Of a stretch of DNA of 64,000 bases, positions 37,242 to 45,012 are shown piece after piece. The translations under genes and the position numbers were made by a program. The notes below the pieces were generated by a model, which saw nothing but the letters and a program-made list of their open reading frames with translations, was not told the DNA's origin and did not search any database. Origin of the DNA: Planctomycetota bacterium (GTDB lineage: Bacteria; Planctomycetota; SZUA-567; JAKLDR01). The stretch lies in NCBI GenBank assembly GCA_022703445.1, contig JAKLDR010000009.1:1-64000 (forward strand), read 5' to 3'. The stretch's first letter is position 1. Each line of letters opens with the position of its first letter.

Positions 37242-40240
37242 CGCACCTCTCCCTGGAGGGACGCCACGCGCTGTGCCGTGATGCTGAGCGCATCATACTG
37301 GGACTCCACGACCCCCTCAACGACAAAGGGCCCCAGGCCGCCGTCGGCCAGAATCCGACGGCTGCGGCCGTAGACATCGGGGAACATCGTTGCCTCCACC
37401 AGCCCCTCCTCGTCGGAGAGCGTCAGGAAGGCCATCATCCGCCCGCCCTCCGCCCTGGTCCTCCGGCCGGCGGCCGCCATCCCGGCCAGCCGCACCCGCC
37501 GGCCGATCAGCCCGGGCAGCATCCCGCTCGCGACCGCGCCCCCGGCCGTCAGGTCCGGCCGGAGCGCCGCCAGGGGATGGGCCCGGCTCCAGAGCTCCAG
37601 GAGCTCCCACTCGTCGGCCGCCTTCCTGGCCAGGGGGTAGTCGCCGGGCAGGGCGGCGGCGGCCGGATCGCATCCCTGGTCCAGCAGCCTGCCGACGCCC
37701 GGCAGCTTGCGGGCCCTCCCGAGGCCGGTGTGCAGCTCCAGGATCAGCACCGGCCGCGGCCGCCCGGTGAAGTCCAGCGCGCCGCAGCGGATCAGTGCCT
37801 CGGCCTCGCCGGGCCGGACCGCGCTCCTGGCCAGGAGTTCACGCAGATCCTCGAAGGGCCGGTCCGCCAGGATGGACTCCACGGTCCTTTCGGAGATGCC
37901 CCTGATCCGCCCCAGGCCGGTCCGGATGGCTCCGTCCTCCAGCGCGAACTCCCGACCGGAGCGGTTGACGCAGGGCAGGAGCGGCCGGGCGCCGGAGCGG
38001 CGGGCCTCCTCCAGGTAGACCCAGTGCGGGTACATGCTGGCGTTGTTGTTGAGGGCGCCGATCCAGAACTCCGCCGGGTGGTGGGCCTTGAGCCAGGCGT
38101 TGGCCCAGGCCAGACGCGCGTAGCTCGCCGCGTGCGCCCGGCAGAAGCTGTAGGCGTTGAACTTGGCCATCTGCACCCAGAGGTCGGCGGAGAGCCCGGG
38201 CGCGGCCCCGGCGGCCCGGCAGCGCCCCAGGAAGTCCCGCGAGAGCCGGAGCCGCTCGTCGTCGGTCCGGCACTTGGTCACCGCCCGCCGGAAGCGGTCG
38301 GCCTCGGGCAGCGAGAGCCCGCCGAGGGCCGCGGCCACCAGCAGCACGTCGTCCTCGTAGAGCAGCACGCCCCGGGTGGCGCCAAGGATGGAATCCAGGC
38401 GCGGGTCGAGCGCCGGGACTGGTTCGAGCCCTCGGATGCGCCGCACGAAGGACTCCTTCATCCCCAGCGAGGCCGCCCCCGGCCGGATCAGGGCCAGGGC
38501 CTGCATCAGCCCCCGGATGTCGCCGGGCCGGAGCTGCCGGACCAGGTGGCGCATGGCCGGGCTCTCCAGCTGGTTGACGCCCAGGGTGTCGCCGCGGGCC
38601 AGGAGCGCCGCGGTGGCCGGATCGCCGTCGGGGAGGTCCTCCGGCCCGGACGCGGCGGAGCCCCTGCCCCGCAGGAGCCCGAACGCCTCCCCGGCCGAGG
38701 ACAGCGCCCGGTTGCCGAGCAGATCCAGCTTTACTAGGCCCACGGCCTCCACCGCGTCCTTGTCGTACTGGGTGATGACCACGCCCTTCTCGGCGCGCTG
38801 CAGGGGCGCGTGGCGGCGGATGGCGTCCGGGGTTATCACCACCCCGCCGCAGTGGACCGAGAGGTGGTGCGGGAAGCCCTCCAGCCGCCTGGCCAGCTCC
38901 AGGGCCTGCTCGACGGTCACGCTCTCCGCCGGCAGCGAGCCCCAGTCCTGGCGCTCCGCCCCCAGGCGGAGGCGCTTCTCGACCCGCGTGATGACGGCGT
39001 TGGACAGTCCCAGGACCTTGCCGGCCTCCCGGAGGGCGAGCCTGGGCTGGAGCGTGGCGTAGGTCGCGATCATGGCCACGTGATCGGCGCCGTGCCGGCG
39101 GTAGACGTGGGCGATGACCTCGTCGCGCAGCCGCCAGCAGAAGTCGATGTCCAGGTCCGGGTAGTCCTGCCGTCCCTCGTTCAGGAAACGCTCGAAGGGC
39201 AGGCCGTAGGCCAGGGGATCGACGTTGGTGATGCCCAGGCAATAGGCCGCCAGGGAACTGGCCCCCGAGCCCCGGCCGGCCACCGGCGTGCCCAGCCCCC
39301 GGGCGTACCGGACGATGTCGGCCACGACCAGGAAGTAGTCGGCGAAGCCCATCCTGCGGATGAGCGCCAGCTCGCGGTCCAGCCGCTCCCTGGCGGCGGC
39401 CGACGGGCGCCCGTACCTGGCGTGCGCCCCGGCCAGGGCCTCGGCCTCCAGCCTGGCGGCGGAATCCCCCGGCAGTTTGGGGAAGACCGGCTCCCGGGCC
39501 AGCAGGTCGAACCGGCAGCGGTCGGCCAGCTCCAGGGAGTTCCGCAGGGCCCCGGGCCGGTCGGCGAACAGCCTGGCCATGGCCTCCGGCCCGCGCAGGA
39601 AGCCCGACCGCCGCTCTTCGACCCCCACCTCGGCCAGCAGGCAGTTCCGGTGCATGGCCGTGAGCGCCCGGTGCAGCTCGAAGTCCTCGGGGGCGGCCAG
39701 GAAGACGTCGCAGGAGGCCACCAAGCCCAGGTCGAGCCGCCGGGCAGCCTCCAGCACCTCCTCCTCGGCCTTGAGGCTCACCGCGGGCCGCAGCAGCTCG
39801 AGCCAGAGCCGGCCGCGGTCGAGGTTCCCGGCCAGCTTCCCGGCCAGCGCCGCCGAAGGGGTCAGCACGACCAGCCCAGTCTGCCGCGTCGGCAGCTCGG
39901 CAGCCAACCGGAAGCCCTGGTGGAGGTTCCTCCTGGTGATGAGCTCGCAGAGGTTGGCGTAGCCGGCCGCCGTCTCCACCAGCACCACCGCCTGCCCGTC
40001 CGGGGCGTCGAGCAGGGACCCCAGGATGGGTCGGAGCCCCGCCTCGCGGGCCTTCTCGAAGAACGGCACCGCGCCGTGGAGGTTGCCCTCGTCGGTCAGG
40101 GCCAGCGCCCCATAGCCATGCCCGGCCGCCCGGGCCAGGAGACTGTCCAACGAAGACGCCCCGGACAGGAGGGAGTAGTTGGAGCGTACCCGTAAAGGGA
40201 CTGAGGGGCTGAGGTGCTGAGGCATCGAGTTTGGTTCCAC
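37223..40240 (-). CDS. dnaE2: Error-prone DNA polymerase III alpha subunit (DnaE2/ImuC)
   Basis: The 1005-residue C-family polymerase starts with a PHP domain (VRSNYSLLSGASSLDSL) and continues through palm motifs (VAGRGSGASSLAAYCLGI, the metal-binding YPDLDIDFCW). A late OB-fold follows (VRLAGMAAAGRRTR). The length suits the DnaE2/ImuC class, about 1000-1080 residues, rather than the replicative DnaE. It makes translesion mutations with DinB-type partners. The first 17 residues (GTG 40240) are encoded by an ACTGAGG-type repeat and carry no conserved sequence, so the true start may be ATG 40225 or nearby. It follows dinB closely in the SOS operon. Confidence 0.92.
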   Translation of the reverse strand: MEPNSMPQHLSPSVPLRVRSNYSLLSGASSLDSLLARAAGHGYGALALTDEGNLHGAVPFFEKAREAGLRPILGSLLDAPDGQAVVLVETAAGYANLCELITRRNLHQGFRLAAELPTRQTGLVVLTPSAALAGKLAGNLDRGRLWLELLRPAVSLKAEEEVLEAARRLDLGLVASCDVFLAAPEDFELHRALTAMHRNCLLAEVGVEERRSGFLRGPEAMARLFADRPGALRNSLELADRCRFDLLAREPVFPKLPGDSAARLEAEALAGAHARYGRPSAAARERLDRELALIRRMGFADYFLVVADIVRYARGLGTPVAGRGSGASSLAAYCLGITNVDPLAYGLPFERFLNEGRQDYPDLDIDFCWRLRDEVIAHVYRRHGADHVAMIATYATLQPRLALREAGKVLGLSNAVITRVEKRLRLGAERQDWGSLPAESVTVEQALELARRLEGFPHHLSVHCGGVVITPDAIRRHAPLQRAEKGVVITQYDKDAVEAVGLVKLDLLGNRALSSAGEAFGLLRGRGSAASGPEDLPDGDPATAALLARGDTLGVNQLESPAMRHLVRQLRPGDIRGLMQALALIRPGAASLGMKESFVRRIRGLEPVPALDPRLDSILGATRGVLLYEDDVLLVAAALGGLSLPEADRFRRAVTKCRTDDERLRLSRDFLGRCRAAGAAPGLSADLWVQMAKFNAYSFCRAHAASYARLAWANAWLKAHHPAEFWIGALNNNASMYPHWVYLEEARRSGARPLLPCVNRSGREFALEDGAIRTGLGRIRGISERTVESILADRPFEDLRELLARSAVRPGEAEALIRCGALDFTGRPRPVLILELHTGLGRARKLPGVGRLLDQGCDPAAAALPGDYPLARKAADEWELLELWSRAHPLAALRPDLTAGGAVASGMLPGLIGRRVRLAGMAAAGRRTRAEGGRMMAFLTLSDEEGLVEATMFPDVYGRSRRILADGGLGPFVVEGVVESQYDALSITAQRVASLQGEVRWARSA

Positions 40241-40278
40241 CGCCGCCGGTTCCTCCCCCTCAGTACCTCGGTGCCTAC
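40197..40278. repeat. ACTGAGG-type inverted repeat between dinB and dnaE2
   Basis: The left arm 40197-40222 (GGGACTGAGGGGCTGAGGTG) pairs imperfectly with the right arm 40255-40278 (CCCCTCAGTACCTCGGTGCC). It supplies the dinB stop codon (TAG at 40275-40277) and the region around the dnaE2 start. It is the ORF-less counterpart of the four-helix-bundle element at 41471-41933. Confidence 0.75.
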
Positions 40279-41468
40279 TTGGTAAGGCTCGGCGTCCGGA
40301 GGACGTAGCCGTTGGCGTCCTGCCGGAGCTTGCCCAGCAGGTTGATCGACCTGCCCGCGGTTATCGCCGAGAAGCCGTACAGCTTCCGGATGGCGTCCAC
40401 CGCCTCCGCCAGGCTGTGCCGGCTTTCATCGGCCGGCTCGAAGAGGTCGAGCTGCTCGGCGTTCTTGAGCGCCAGGCCCGACAGGCTGACCCCCACCAGC
40501 CGGAGGGCCACCCGGCGGGTGTGGAGCCGCTCCAGCAGCGCCTGGACGGCCGTGAAGACGTCGTCCTCCAGGTCCGAGGGCCGGGCCAGCCGCTTCGTGC
40601 CCTCGTCGCCCTTGAAGTCGGCATAGCGGATGCGTAGCCCCGCGCAGCCGGCGGCCAGCCCCATCTCCCGCACCGCCTTAATGGCCCGCTCCACGAGGTA
40701 ATAGAGCATGGCCCGGACCTCGGCCGGGTCGGTGGTTTCCCGGTGGAAGGTGGTCTCCCGGGAGATGGTCCTGGGCACCTCGCGGGCCGAAACCGCCCGG
40801 GTGTCGATGCCCCGCGCCCGGTCGTGGATGACCTCGCCCGTCCGGCCGAAGAGAGCCGCGAGCGCCGACCTGGGCAGCCCCCGCAGCTCCCGGACCGTCC
40901 GAATGTTCAGCTTGCCGAGCATCTCCCTGGTCCGGGGGCCCACCCCCGGGATGTCCCCGGCCGGCCGGTCCACCAGGAACGCCTCGACCTCCTCGGGCCG
41001 CACCAGCCGCAGCCCGTCCGGCTTGGCGCTCTTGGAGGCCAGCCGGGCCACCATGCGGCTGGGACCGATCCCGGCGGTGACGGTCAGGCCGGTTTCCTCG
41101 CGAATCCTGCCGCGGAGCCGGCCGATGGCCTTCTCGGGGGACGCGTAGAGGCGCTCCATGCCCGCCAGGTCCAGGTAGGCGTCGTCCAGGTAGGTGTCCA
41201 CCGCCGGGGAGACCTCCCGGCATAGTTCCCAGAGCCTCGCGGCGAAGCAGCGGTAGACTCCGTGACTGCCGGCGAGGACCACCAGCCCGGGGCAGAGCTC
41301 CCTGGCCCTGCCCAGCGACATCCCGGCCCGGAGGCCGAAGCGCCGGGCCTCGTAGGAGCAGCTGGCGATGCACCCCGAGCCGACCGCCACGGGCCTGCCC
41401 CGCAGCCTCGGCACCAGCAGCTGTTCCACCGATGCGAAGAAGGCGTCGATGTCCACGTGGACGATCAT
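40275..41468 (-). CDS. dinB: Y-family DNA polymerase IV (DinB) with Glu-to-Asp change
   Basis: The 397-residue polymerase has the N-terminal VHVDIDAFFASVEQ, a helix-hairpin-helix IPGVGPRTREMLGKL and a little-finger domain, and ends with a clamp-binding EQLDLFEP before a basic tail. The second catalytic block reads YLDDAYLDLAG where DinB proteins normally have S-I-D-E-A-F-L-D, so the key acidic Glu is Asp and one residue is missing beside it. Metal binding may survive. It is the translesion polymerase of the lexA operon. The ATG at 41468 shares its A with the stop of the upstream four-helix-bundle gene, and no ribosome site precedes it. Confidence 0.9.
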   Translation of the reverse strand: MIVHVDIDAFFASVEQLLVPRLRGRPVAVGSGCIASCSYEARRFGLRAGMSLGRARELCPGLVVLAGSHGVYRCFAARLWELCREVSPAVDTYLDDAYLDLAGMERLYASPEKAIGRLRGRIREETGLTVTAGIGPSRMVARLASKSAKPDGLRLVRPEEVEAFLVDRPAGDIPGVGPRTREMLGKLNIRTVRELRGLPRSALAALFGRTGEVIHDRARGIDTRAVSAREVPRTISRETTFHRETTDPAEVRAMLYYLVERAIKAVREMGLAAGCAGLRIRYADFKGDEGTKRLARPSDLEDDVFTAVQALLERLHTRRVALRLVGVSLSGLALKNAEQLDLFEPADESRHSLAEAVDAIRKLYGFSAITAGRSINLLGKLRQDANGYVLRTPSLTK

Positions 41469-41869
41469 TACGTAGGCACTGAGGGACTGAGGGACTGAGG
41501 CACTGAGTTAACGGACAGCTTCCCGATCAGGGAGCGCAGCATGGCTTCCACCTCGTCCAGCCCGCGGGATGCTTCCTGGTGGCAAATTTCATCTACAAAT
41601 CCCAGTTCCCTGGCGAGCAGCACTTGCGTTTCCAGTTCGAACAGCGATCCCATCGACACGTTCAGGAACCGTTTGTATTCACGGCTGGACCGCCGGCCGT
41701 ATCCCTCGGCGATGTTCGAGGGGATGGATACCGCGGCTCTACGCATCTGTGAGGTGAGCCCATACAACTCTTCTTTGGGGAGACCTCTGGTGAGGCTATA
41801 AATCAGCACGACAAGCCTCATGCTCTTCTGCCAGACGATCAGGTCCCTGTAAGTCTTAATGCCTCCCAT
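41468..41869 (-). CDS. Four-helix-bundle (23S rRNA-IVP/Avd-like) protein
   Basis: The 133-residue helical protein is of the 23S-rRNA-intervening-sequence family: starts TYRDLIVWQKSMRLVVLIYS, then AAVSIPSNIAEGYGR and a middle LFELETQVLLARELG. These bundles are found in rRNA insertions and as free genes flanked by repeats. The last 13 codons (VPQSLSPSVPT) are read out of the flanking ACTGAGG repeat. Its stop TAA overlaps the dinB ATG (TAATG). It occupies the whole gap between DUF6504 and dinB in the SOS operon. A Gly-rich N-terminus (MGGIK) follows AGAGAG. Confidence 0.88.
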   Translation of the reverse strand: MGGIKTYRDLIVWQKSMRLVVLIYSLTRGLPKEELYGLTSQMRRAAVSIPSNIAEGYGRRSSREYKRFLNVSMGSLFELETQVLLARELGFVDEICHQEASRGLDEVEAMLRSLIGKLSVNSVPQSLSPSVPT

Positions 41870-41933
41870 GGGTTCTCTCTTTTCTTGACACTCAGTGCCT
41901 CAGTGCCTTAGCCCCTCAGTCCCTCAGTCCCTT
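41471..41933. mobile_element. Repeat-bounded four-helix-bundle element in the SOS operon
   Basis: Inverted arms flank the gene: left 41471-41507 (GGCACTGAGGGACTGAGGGA onward) and right 41889-41933 (CACTCAGTGCCTCAGTGCC, then CCCTCAGTCCCTCAGTCC). The right arm ends directly at the DUF6504 stop codon (41934) and the left arm directly before the dinB start. The arrangement suggests a mobile repeat that carried its passenger ORF here. Transposition has not been shown for such elements, and the label is an inference from the flanks. Confidence 0.65.
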
Positions 41934-42179
41934 CTAGAAAATCACCTTGTCCAGCCGCCAGGTCATGTCCGCCGTCCGCAGCGACAGGAAGTACGTCTCG
42001 GCGCCGGCCTGGACCGAGAAGCAGTGCCTGGGCGATTCTCCCTCGCGGTCCGTCCAGCGGCCGTTCACCTGCGTGACCGTGTAGGACCGGCTTCCGCGCC
42101 TGAAGGCCCGCGGGACGATCTCCCCACCGGTGAAGTCGGCCCGCACCGACACCGGCTCGTCCAGATCTTCGACGACCAC
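41934..42179 (-). CDS. DUF6504-like small protein
   Basis: The 81-residue protein (MVVEDLDEPVSVRADFTGGE...) has the look of DUF6504-type proteins, small beta-rich partners found next to dinB/imuB-dnaE2 genes: a basic PRAFRRGSRSYTVTQVNGRW followed by an aromatic C-terminus (TYFLSLRTADMTWRLDKVIF). It lies 21 bases after lexA and directly before the four-helix element, so it belongs to the SOS cassette. Its biochemical role is not known. The annotation rests on context and overall pattern. Confidence 0.68.
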   Translation of the reverse strand: MVVEDLDEPVSVRADFTGGEIVPRAFRRGSRSYTVTQVNGRWTDREGESPRHCFSVQAGAETYFLSLRTADMTWRLDKVIF

Positions 42180-42200
42180 GGAATCCCCCGGATGTGCCGG

Positions 42201-42794
42201 TCAGCCCTGGATCCGCCTAAGGGCCATCAGCACCTTCCCCGCAACCCTGGCGCCGTCGTTCGGCTTGAAAGTCATGGGCTCATGGCTGGGATTGGCCGGC
42301 TCCAGCCGGATGCGGTCCTTAAGCCGCCGGACCCGCTTGACCGTGGCCTCCTCGCCCACCACCACCACGGCGATCTCGCCGTCCTCCACGGACTCCTGCC
42401 GGCGGGCCAGCACCAGGTCGCCGTCGTGGATGCCGGCGCCGGTCATGCTGTCGCCCTTGACCCGGAGCAGGAAGAGGCCCTCCTCCTTGAACTGTCCGGC
42501 CAGGTCCAGGTGTTCCTCGGCATTCTGCAGGGCGAGGATCGGCGCCCCGGCCGCCACCCGGCCCAGCACCGGGATCCCCGGCGGCGGGCGGTGTCCGCCG
42601 TGGAGCTCGATCTTTCCGGCCGCCCGCCCGAGCACCCCCTTGCGCTCCAGCGCCACGATGTGCTGGTAGGCTGAGCGCACGTCCACGCCCAGGTGAGCGG
42701 CGGTCTTGCGGTAGCTGGGGGCGCGTCCGGACTGCCGGACGTGCGTCTGGATGAACGCCAGGACCCGCGCCTGGAGGTCGGTCAGCTTCTGCAT
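42201..42794 (-). CDS. lexA: LexA-type SOS repressor
   Basis: The 197-residue protein has an N-terminal winged helix (LQARVLAFIQTHVRQSG, HLGVDVRSAYQHIVALERK) and the LexA peptidase domain: cleavage site Ala82-Gly83 (VAAGAP), nucleophile Ser116 in GDSM and Lys153 in ATVKRV. It would block SOS genes and cleave itself when RecA forms filaments. It heads the operon DUF6504, dinB, dnaE2, DUF72, uvrD. Its HTH (SYRKTAAHLGVDVRSAY) differs from the classical one, in line with the unusual operator upstream. ATG 42794 is the natural start. Confidence 0.93.
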   Translation of the reverse strand: MQKLTDLQARVLAFIQTHVRQSGRAPSYRKTAAHLGVDVRSAYQHIVALERKGVLGRAAGKIELHGGHRPPPGIPVLGRVAAGAPILALQNAEEHLDLAGQFKEEGLFLLRVKGDSMTGAGIHDGDLVLARRQESVEDGEIAVVVVGEEATVKRVRRLKDRIRLEPANPSHEPMTFKPNDGARVAGKVLMALRRIQG

Positions 42795-42822
42795 GTGGTG
42801 ACTCCCTGAGGGCCCCGGCCAG

Positions 42823-42851
42823 AATATATCAACGTTGCGTTGATATGTCAA
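42823..42851 (-). promoter_or_regulatory. lexA promoter with overlapping LexA operator
   Basis: On the minus strand TTGACA (42846-42851), a 17-base spacer and TATATT (42823-42828) form a near-ideal promoter 29 bases before the lexA ATG. A perfect palindrome ATATCAACG-N3-CGTTGATAT (42826-42846) fills the spacer and overlaps both boxes. It does not match the E. coli (CTGT-N8-ACAG) or the Gram-positive (GAAC-N4-GTTC) SOS boxes and should be the operator of this LexA. Confidence 0.85.
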
Positions 42852-42998
42852 GGGGGCGTGCTGAAACGTCCGCCTCTTCCCCCCTTCCCGCGCTTGCGCG
42901 CTGCCGGACGGTGGAGAGGATGGAAAGGCAGTTGGCCCGTTGCCGTTGCCCCGTGCTGGCTGGCCGCCGCTTGGCCCGACAGATTGGGAGGATCTGGT

Positions 42999-43316
42999 AT
43001 GCCCTCTGAACCAGGAAACCGCCCGGACGCCGCCGCCGGTAAGTCCAAGCCTGGCAAGGCGGACGGCCTGGAGGCCTACCACACCGTGGCCGAAACGGTG
43101 GGCATGGTGCCCAACGTGCGCTTCAGGGACAACCTCATTCAGGGCCTGGTCATCGGTATCGGAACGCTGGTCGCCACGCTGGTCGGGCTGATCGTCGGCG
43201 GCGGGACCGGAGCGGCCATCGGCCTGGTGTGCGGCCTGGTCATCTCTCTGCTGATCAGCGGCGCCGTGCTCATGGTCATAGGCTGGGTTCGGGCCGCCAG
43301 GAAATTGAAGAAGTAG
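42999..43316 (+). CDS. Small membrane protein with glycine-rich double helix
   Basis: The 105-residue protein starts at ATG 42999 after GGGAGGA. A hydrophilic N-terminus (about residues 1-47) is followed by two membrane helices (about 48-72 and 75-98) rich in Gly (LIVGGGTGAAIGLVCGLV) joined by a short turn, and a basic tail. It resembles glycine-zipper-type membrane proteins. It is divergent from lexA, and the lexA operator lies 150 bases upstream, so LexA control is possible but not shown. No named family recognised. Confidence 0.68.
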   Translation: MPSEPGNRPDAAAGKSKPGKADGLEAYHTVAETVGMVPNVRFRDNLIQGLVIGIGTLVATLVGLIVGGGTGAAIGLVCGLVISLLISGAVLMVIGWVRAARKLKK

Positions 43317-43631
43317 CTCTCAAAAAACGGGGACCGGGTCGGATTCTGGGGGAGGGGTCTCCCAGAACCGCCCGGTCCCACGGGGATGGCGTCCGGCAGC
43401 TACAGGCTCCGGACGCGAAAGGGCTTGACGCCTTTCGTCAGGCTATCTGGGCTGGAAGCGGGCTGTCCTTTCGGAAAAAGTCCGATAATTCCCGGGACCG
43501 CTTTGGGTGGGGTTGGAGGTTTGAGGTTTGAGGTTTGAGGCTGGAGGCTGAAGGGAGCATCACTGGCTCCCAACCCCCAACCCCCAACCTCCAACCTCCA
43601 ACCCCTTCGCCTGTAACCCGTCTCCTCGCCG
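43317..43631. other. Gap with three hairpins and an inverted repeat
   Basis: No gene is seen between 43317 and 43631. A long hairpin (43331-43380, arms GGGACCGGG...CCCGGTCCC) follows the membrane-protein stop. Two compact hairpins come next, GCGTCCGG/CCGGACGC (43389-43416) and CGAAAGG/CCTTTCG (43416-43437), then the repeat at 43510-43604. Confidence 0.7.
43510..43604. repeat. Inverted repeat, GGTTGGAGGTTTGAGG family
   Basis: The left arm (43510-43546) is made of GGTTGGAGG and three GGTTTGA units. The right arm (43569-43604) is CCCAACCCCCAACC, then CCTCCAACCTCCAACCCC. The arms pair imperfectly, with short direct repeats inside each. Sits at the 3' end of the amidase gene. Confidence 0.75.
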
Positions 43632-44702
43632 CTACCTGCCCGCCACCTGCCTCGTGCGCGTGGTGGACGAGACGGGGACAGAGCCGGCGATGTGGCCGAC
43701 CCGCTCGACCTCGCCGCGGGCGTAGCGTCCGAGCCCGGCGGCCAGGGCCTCGGCGATCTTCTGGCGCCAGGCGGCCGAGCGCATCTTGGCCTCGGTGTCG
43801 CGGTGGGTGATGAAGCCGATCTCGGCCAGCGCCGCGGGCACGTAGGTTTCGCGGAGCACCGAGAGGTTCTTGACCTTGACGCCCCGGTCCTCCTCCCCTA
43901 GCTGGCGCACCATCTCGCCCTGGATGGCCCTGGCCAGGTCCAGGCTCTGGCGGCGCTGCTCGGACAGGTAGGCGCTGAAGATGGCCTGCTCGGCCCCGCG
44001 GCTCACGTGGCAGGACGCGCCGTCGACCACGTCGTCGGGCGCCAGGCGGGCGGCGGCCTTCTGGGCGCGGGTCACGTCGGTGATGCTCCAGGTCAGAGCG
44101 AAGGTCTCCGCCCCTGAGGCCTCGCCGGTGGGGGCCCCGTTGCAGTGGATGCTCAGGAACAGGTCGGCCCCGGACTTGTTGGCCTGCGACGAGCGGTCCA
44201 GCAGCGGGATGTAGGTGTCGCCCGTGCGGGTAATGACCACCTCGACGCCCTTGGCCTCGAGCAGGGTCTTGAGCCGCAGGGCCACCGACAGGGTCACGTC
44301 CTTCTCCCGGATCCTGGTTGGTCCGAGCGCGCCGCTGTCCTGGCCACCGTGGCCGGGATCGAGGATGACCTTGCGCAGTGGGATGCTGCCGTCGTCCGGG
44401 ACGCAGTGCGTCACGCCGGAGAGCGCGAAGATCCCCGCGGGGACCAGCATCTCCCCGTCGCGGAAGAGGACCGTGCCGTCCATGTTGACCGCCCGGCCGT
44501 CCACCAGGGCGACGTCGAAGCCCGGCGCCAGGGTGCAGTGCCGCCCGCCCAGCACCAGGTTGTAGACACCGGCGCGGTCGTCGACGGACATCTGGCAGCC
44601 GACGGCGGGGACGTAGTCCTTGCCGTTGATCCGCACCGTCCCGTCCGATGCCGCCGAAACCATGGCCATGGTCATGGCCAAGGCCAAAGATGCGCTGAAC
44701 AT
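43632..44702 (-). CDS. N-acetylmuramoyl-L-alanine amidase with copper-amine-oxidase-N-like domain
   Basis: The 356-residue secreted amidase starts at ATG 44702 after a GGGGGGGAG stretch and has a signal peptide (MFSASLALAMTMAMVSAASDG). Residues about 22-115 resemble the Cu-amine-oxidase N-terminal beta domain (VNMDGTVLFRDGEMLVPAG). The amidase_3 domain follows: zinc ligands in DPGHGG, an acidic residue in REKDVTLS, the His of LSIHCNG and the catalytic Glu in AEIGFITH. It cuts the bond between muramic acid and the stem peptide. Alone between an inverted repeat and a divergent gene. Confidence 0.88.
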   Translation of the reverse strand: MFSASLALAMTMAMVSAASDGTVRINGKDYVPAVGCQMSVDDRAGVYNLVLGGRHCTLAPGFDVALVDGRAVNMDGTVLFRDGEMLVPAGIFALSGVTHCVPDDGSIPLRKVILDPGHGGQDSGALGPTRIREKDVTLSVALRLKTLLEAKGVEVVITRTGDTYIPLLDRSSQANKSGADLFLSIHCNGAPTGEASGAETFALTWSITDVTRAQKAAARLAPDDVVDGASCHVSRGAEQAIFSAYLSEQRRQSLDLARAIQGEMVRQLGEEDRGVKVKNLSVLRETYVPAALAEIGFITHRDTEAKMRSAAWRQKIAEALAAGLGRYARGEVERVGHIAGSVPVSSTTRTRQVAGR

Positions 44703-44841
44703 GGCTCCCCCCCCGCGCCAAACCCCACCAGCCGGCAACCATCCATGGCGGCCGGACATTCCAATGTCCACTATCGTCCCCTGTGACGGAGGCCTTTCGG
44801 AAATTCCGAGGTGCGCCGTCTCAGGTGTTCAGGAACGACTA

Positions 44842-44949
44842 TCTCACGCCAAGGCGCAAAGACGCCAAGAACAGCAACAGCAACTGCGGTGTCTGCTGTA
44901 ACGGAATGGCCCATCGCCGTTCTTTGCGGCTTGGCGTCTTGGCGTGAGA
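44842..44949. repeat. Inverted repeat, CGCCAAGGCGCAAAG family
   Basis: Left arm TCTCACGCCAAGGCGCAAAG... (44842-44872) and right arm ...TTGGCGTCTTGGCGTGAGA (44919-44949) are complementary. The inner units GCGCAAAG and ACGCCAAG have swapped order between the arms. The gap 44703-45012 contains only this repeat and the promoter next to it. Confidence 0.85.
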
Positions 44950-44964
44950 ACCGTCCCGACATTC

Positions 44965-44992
44965 TCGACAAGACCCCGGCCGCGGATAGAAT
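44965..44992 (+). promoter_or_regulatory. Promoter of the alpha-oxoamine synthase gene
   Basis: TCGACA (44965-44970), a 16-base spacer and TAGAAT (44987-44992) precede the ATG at 45013, with GGAGG in between. It begins 16 bases after the end of the inverted repeat. Confidence 0.55.
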
Positions 44993-45012
44993 CGCCATCC
45001 GGAGGAAACCCG

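Noticed and set aside
43510-43604. Repeated GGTTTGA units as a small CRISPR array
   Set aside because: Units are too short, directly abutting, and face a complementary arm; no spacers and no cas genes.
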